From NCBI RefSeq assembly GCF_001463705.1, contig NZ_BBWH01000015.1, forward strand, positions 1 to 64,000: a DNA stretch of 64,000 nucleotides, given 5' to 3'. This DNA is from Aureimonas sp. AU12 (GTDB lineage Bacteria > Pseudomonadota > Alphaproteobacteria > Rhizobiales > Rhizobiaceae). A program made the translations under genes and the position numbers. The notes under the pieces are model-generated. The model did not search any database, was not told the DNA's origin, and was given only the letters and a program-made list of their open reading frames with translations. Within the stretch, counting starts at the first letter, position 1; each line of letters opens with the position of its first letter. Shown one piece after another: positions 62,529-64,000 of this stretch.

Positions 62529-63956
62529 CTATCGCACGTGCCGGCGCAACAGGCGCGCGACCTCGGTACGCCGCTCGATCTGCGGCAGGTGCCCGGTCCG
62601 CGCGAAGACATGCAGGGCGATCGTGCCCGGCAGGCCCGCAAAGTGCCGGATGGGCACCACCCTGTCGTCGGCGCCCGCAATGAGCGCCACTGGCATGGCG
62701 AGATGGGGCAGCAGGCTGCGCACCTCGAAATGCTGCGTGCCGTTCGAAAAGAGCGCGCCGGCCAGCTTTGTCTGCGCCTCCGCATGGCGTCCGTCCGCAC
62801 GGGCGCGGGCGGTGGCGCGCACGAACCCGTCCGACAGGCTCGCGGGGTCCGCGACGAGATGGCGGAGCCAGCTCCGCACCGGCGCCTCCTGCCGAGCCGC
62901 CGCGAAGCCCTCGACGAAGCCCGTGTCGATGTCGGGCCCGAAGCCGGCGGGCGAGACGAGCAGCAGCGAGCGCACGTCGACGGCGATCCCGGACGCGACC
63001 GCGACGGCCACCGCGCCGCCGAGCGAATGGCCGACGAGATGGCAGCCGGAGATCCCCTCTGCCACCAGCGCCTCTTCCACTCCGGCGACGAGGTCGTCGA
63101 ACCCTTGTGCGGGCGCATCGAGCGATCCGCCGTGGCCGGCGAGATCGACGCCGAGGATCGGCCCGCCGCCCTCGCCGAGCTCCGCAAGCAGCGGTCGCCA
63201 GCTGGCGCTTTCCGAGCCGAAGCCATGGACGAGGACGATCGGCGTGCCCTCCCCTTCGCGCAGGCGAACGAGATGGAGCGGCGAGGCGTTCGGCGTCGAC
63301 GTGCTGCGGGCCGGTGTGGGAGCGGCCGAGGAGGACGGCACGGAAGCCGGCGCGGCCTCGCTTTGCATGAAGGCTTCAGGCGCCTTGGGAGAAACCGGCG
63401 CAGCCCTCTTGGCCTCTTCGACGTCCTCGCGCTGGATGCGCCCGTGCGGTCCGCGCCCCCGAAGGCTCGACAGGTCGATGCCCCGCTCGCGTGCGATGCG
63501 CCGGGCGAGCGGCGTCGCGCGAACGCCGTTGCGTTCGCCCTCGGGGTCGGCGCACGGCTTGCAACTCGCAGCATCCGTCGTCGCCGGCGGCGTTTCCGTC
63601 AGCGCCTGCACCGCGCCGGCATCGGCCGGGCGCGCGTCCAGTTCGACGTCGGGATCGGGACCGACGACCTGGGGCTTGGCCGTGTCGGGCGAGGCAATGG
63701 CGTCATCCACCGCCTCGCCTTCGGCGTAGATCCAGGCGACGGGCGCGCCGACGGCGATGTCGGTGCCCTCGACGCCGGTGACGTTGCGCAGCGTGCCGGA
63801 GGCCGGCGCGTCGATCTCCATCGCCGCCTTGTCTGTCTCCATCTCGAAGAGCGGCTCGCCCTTCTTGATCACGTCGCCTTCCTTGTAGAACCAGCGGGAG
63901 ATCTGTCCGGTCGCCATGTCCATGTCGACCTTGGGGAAGATGACCTCGGTCGGCAT
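62529..63956 (-). CDS. Acetoin-dehydrogenase-type E2 with alpha/beta-hydrolase domain (AcoC-like)
   Basis: 475-residue protein in three parts. A lipoyl domain (1-77) has the lipoylated Lys43 in FEMETDKAAMEIDAP. An E3-binding domain lies at about 146-180 (RATPLARRIARERGIDLSSL). An alpha/beta-hydrolase-fold domain (about 235-475) has VLVHGFGSESASW, nucleophile-elbow Ser311 in LVGHSLGGAV, Asp in AGADDRVVP and His in TGHLPQIE. This layout is that of AcoC, the E2 of acetoin-cleaving complexes. It starts 3 bp after the stop of a gene that runs off the window, presumably the E1-beta subunit. Confidence 0.9.
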   Translation of the reverse strand: MPTEVIFPKVDMDMATGQISRWFYKEGDVIKKGEPLFEMETDKAAMEIDAPASGTLRNVTGVEGTDIAVGAPVAWIYAEGEAVDDAIASPDTAKPQVVGPDPDVELDARPADAGAVQALTETPPATTDAASCKPCADPEGERNGVRATPLARRIARERGIDLSSLRGRGPHGRIQREDVEEAKRAAPVSPKAPEAFMQSEAAPASVPSSSAAPTPARSTSTPNASPLHLVRLREGEGTPIVLVHGFGSESASWRPLLAELGEGGGPILGVDLAGHGGSLDAPAQGFDDLVAGVEEALVAEGISGCHLVGHSLGGAVAVAVASGIAVDVRSLLLVSPAGFGPDIDTGFVEGFAAARQEAPVRSWLRHLVADPASLSDGFVRATARARADGRHAEAQTKLAGALFSNGTQHFEVRSLLPHLAMPVALIAGADDRVVPIRHFAGLPGTIALHVFARTGHLPQIERRTEVARLLRRHVR

Positions 63957-63959
63957 GGC

Positions 63960-64000
63960 TCAGCGCTCCCGGCGGGCGAGCGCCCGCGCGGCCTGAATGA
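63960..64000 (-). CDS. C-terminal end of an upstream gene (probably E1-beta of the same complex), partial
   Basis: Only the last 12 codons and stop are inside the window (ending IQAARALARRER). The frame and the 3-bp distance to the AcoC-like start fit a coupled upstream subunit, usually the TPP-dependent E1-beta (AcoB). The fragment is too short to identify on its own. Confidence 0.4.
   Translation of the reverse strand, partial: IQAARALARRER

Overview
This 64 kb window is high-GC, densely packed chromosomal or large-replicon DNA of an alphaproteobacterium, most likely of the order Hyphomicrobiales. The grounds are the GC-rich codon use, the many ABC importers, the amidase-linked dipeptide transporter, the alpha-2-macroglobulin/PBP1C pair and the accessory sugar PTS. 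The genus cannot be fixed from sequence alone. I see no rRNA, tRNA, CRISPR array, insertion sequence or phage module. The window reads as a nutrient-uptake and catabolism region. Many genes overlap by ATGA or GTGA, and Shine-Dalgarno sequences are often GGGAGG.

Layout. (1) 1-5386 (+): a peptide-type ABC transporter (two permeases, two ATPases; the binding protein presumably lies left of the window) translationally coupled to an amidase; 1-140 holds no recognisable gene. (2) 5396-6658 (-): a Bcr/CflA-type MFS exporter. (3) 6843-14535: a GAF histidine kinase and NarL-type regulator (-), divergent from a ribose-type (CUT2) ABC transporter plus an SMP-30 lactonase (+). (4) 14697-17149: a BTAD/TPR regulator and a doubtful small ORF. 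(5) 17217-24849 (-): alpha-2-macroglobulin and penicillin-binding protein 1C. (6) 25045-26907: DUF2218 and a His-rich PadR (YqjI-like) regulator, then two small putative secreted proteins. (7) 26968-29342 (-): a Gfo/Idh/MocA oxidoreductase and a sugar isomerase/epimerase.

(8) 29529-42966 (-): a 13.4 kb sugar-acid locus. It holds a CUT2 ABC transporter, SMP-30 lactonase, two small ferredoxin-fold-like proteins, L-idonate 5-dehydrogenase (IdnD), a LacI regulator, a beta-hydroxyacid dehydrogenase, 5-ketogluconate reductase (IdnO), an amino-acid-type ABC transporter and a 2-hydroxyacid dehydrogenase. Three near-identical 14-bp operators (34297, 37834, 42998) each sit 30-70 bp upstream of a transcription unit, so one LacI protein probably controls the whole block.

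(9) 43134-54084: an amine/polyamine-type locus with a LysR regulator, PotABCD-like transporter, HAD hydrolase, FAD amine oxidase, GMC oxidoreductase, PuuR-like regulator and omega-aminotransferase. (10) 54148-55599 (-): two unrecognised proteins, divergent from (11) 55761-61791 (+): a SorC regulator, GutM and a complete glucitol-type PTS with its own HPr-EI fusion. (12) 61854-64000 (-): a HAD phosphatase and an acetoin-dehydrogenase-type E2 with hydrolase domain, converging on the PTS operon. The PTS / HAD / AcoC-like combination, with no polyol-phosphate dehydrogenase inside the window, and the neighbouring unknown pair are the best candidates for undescribed biology.
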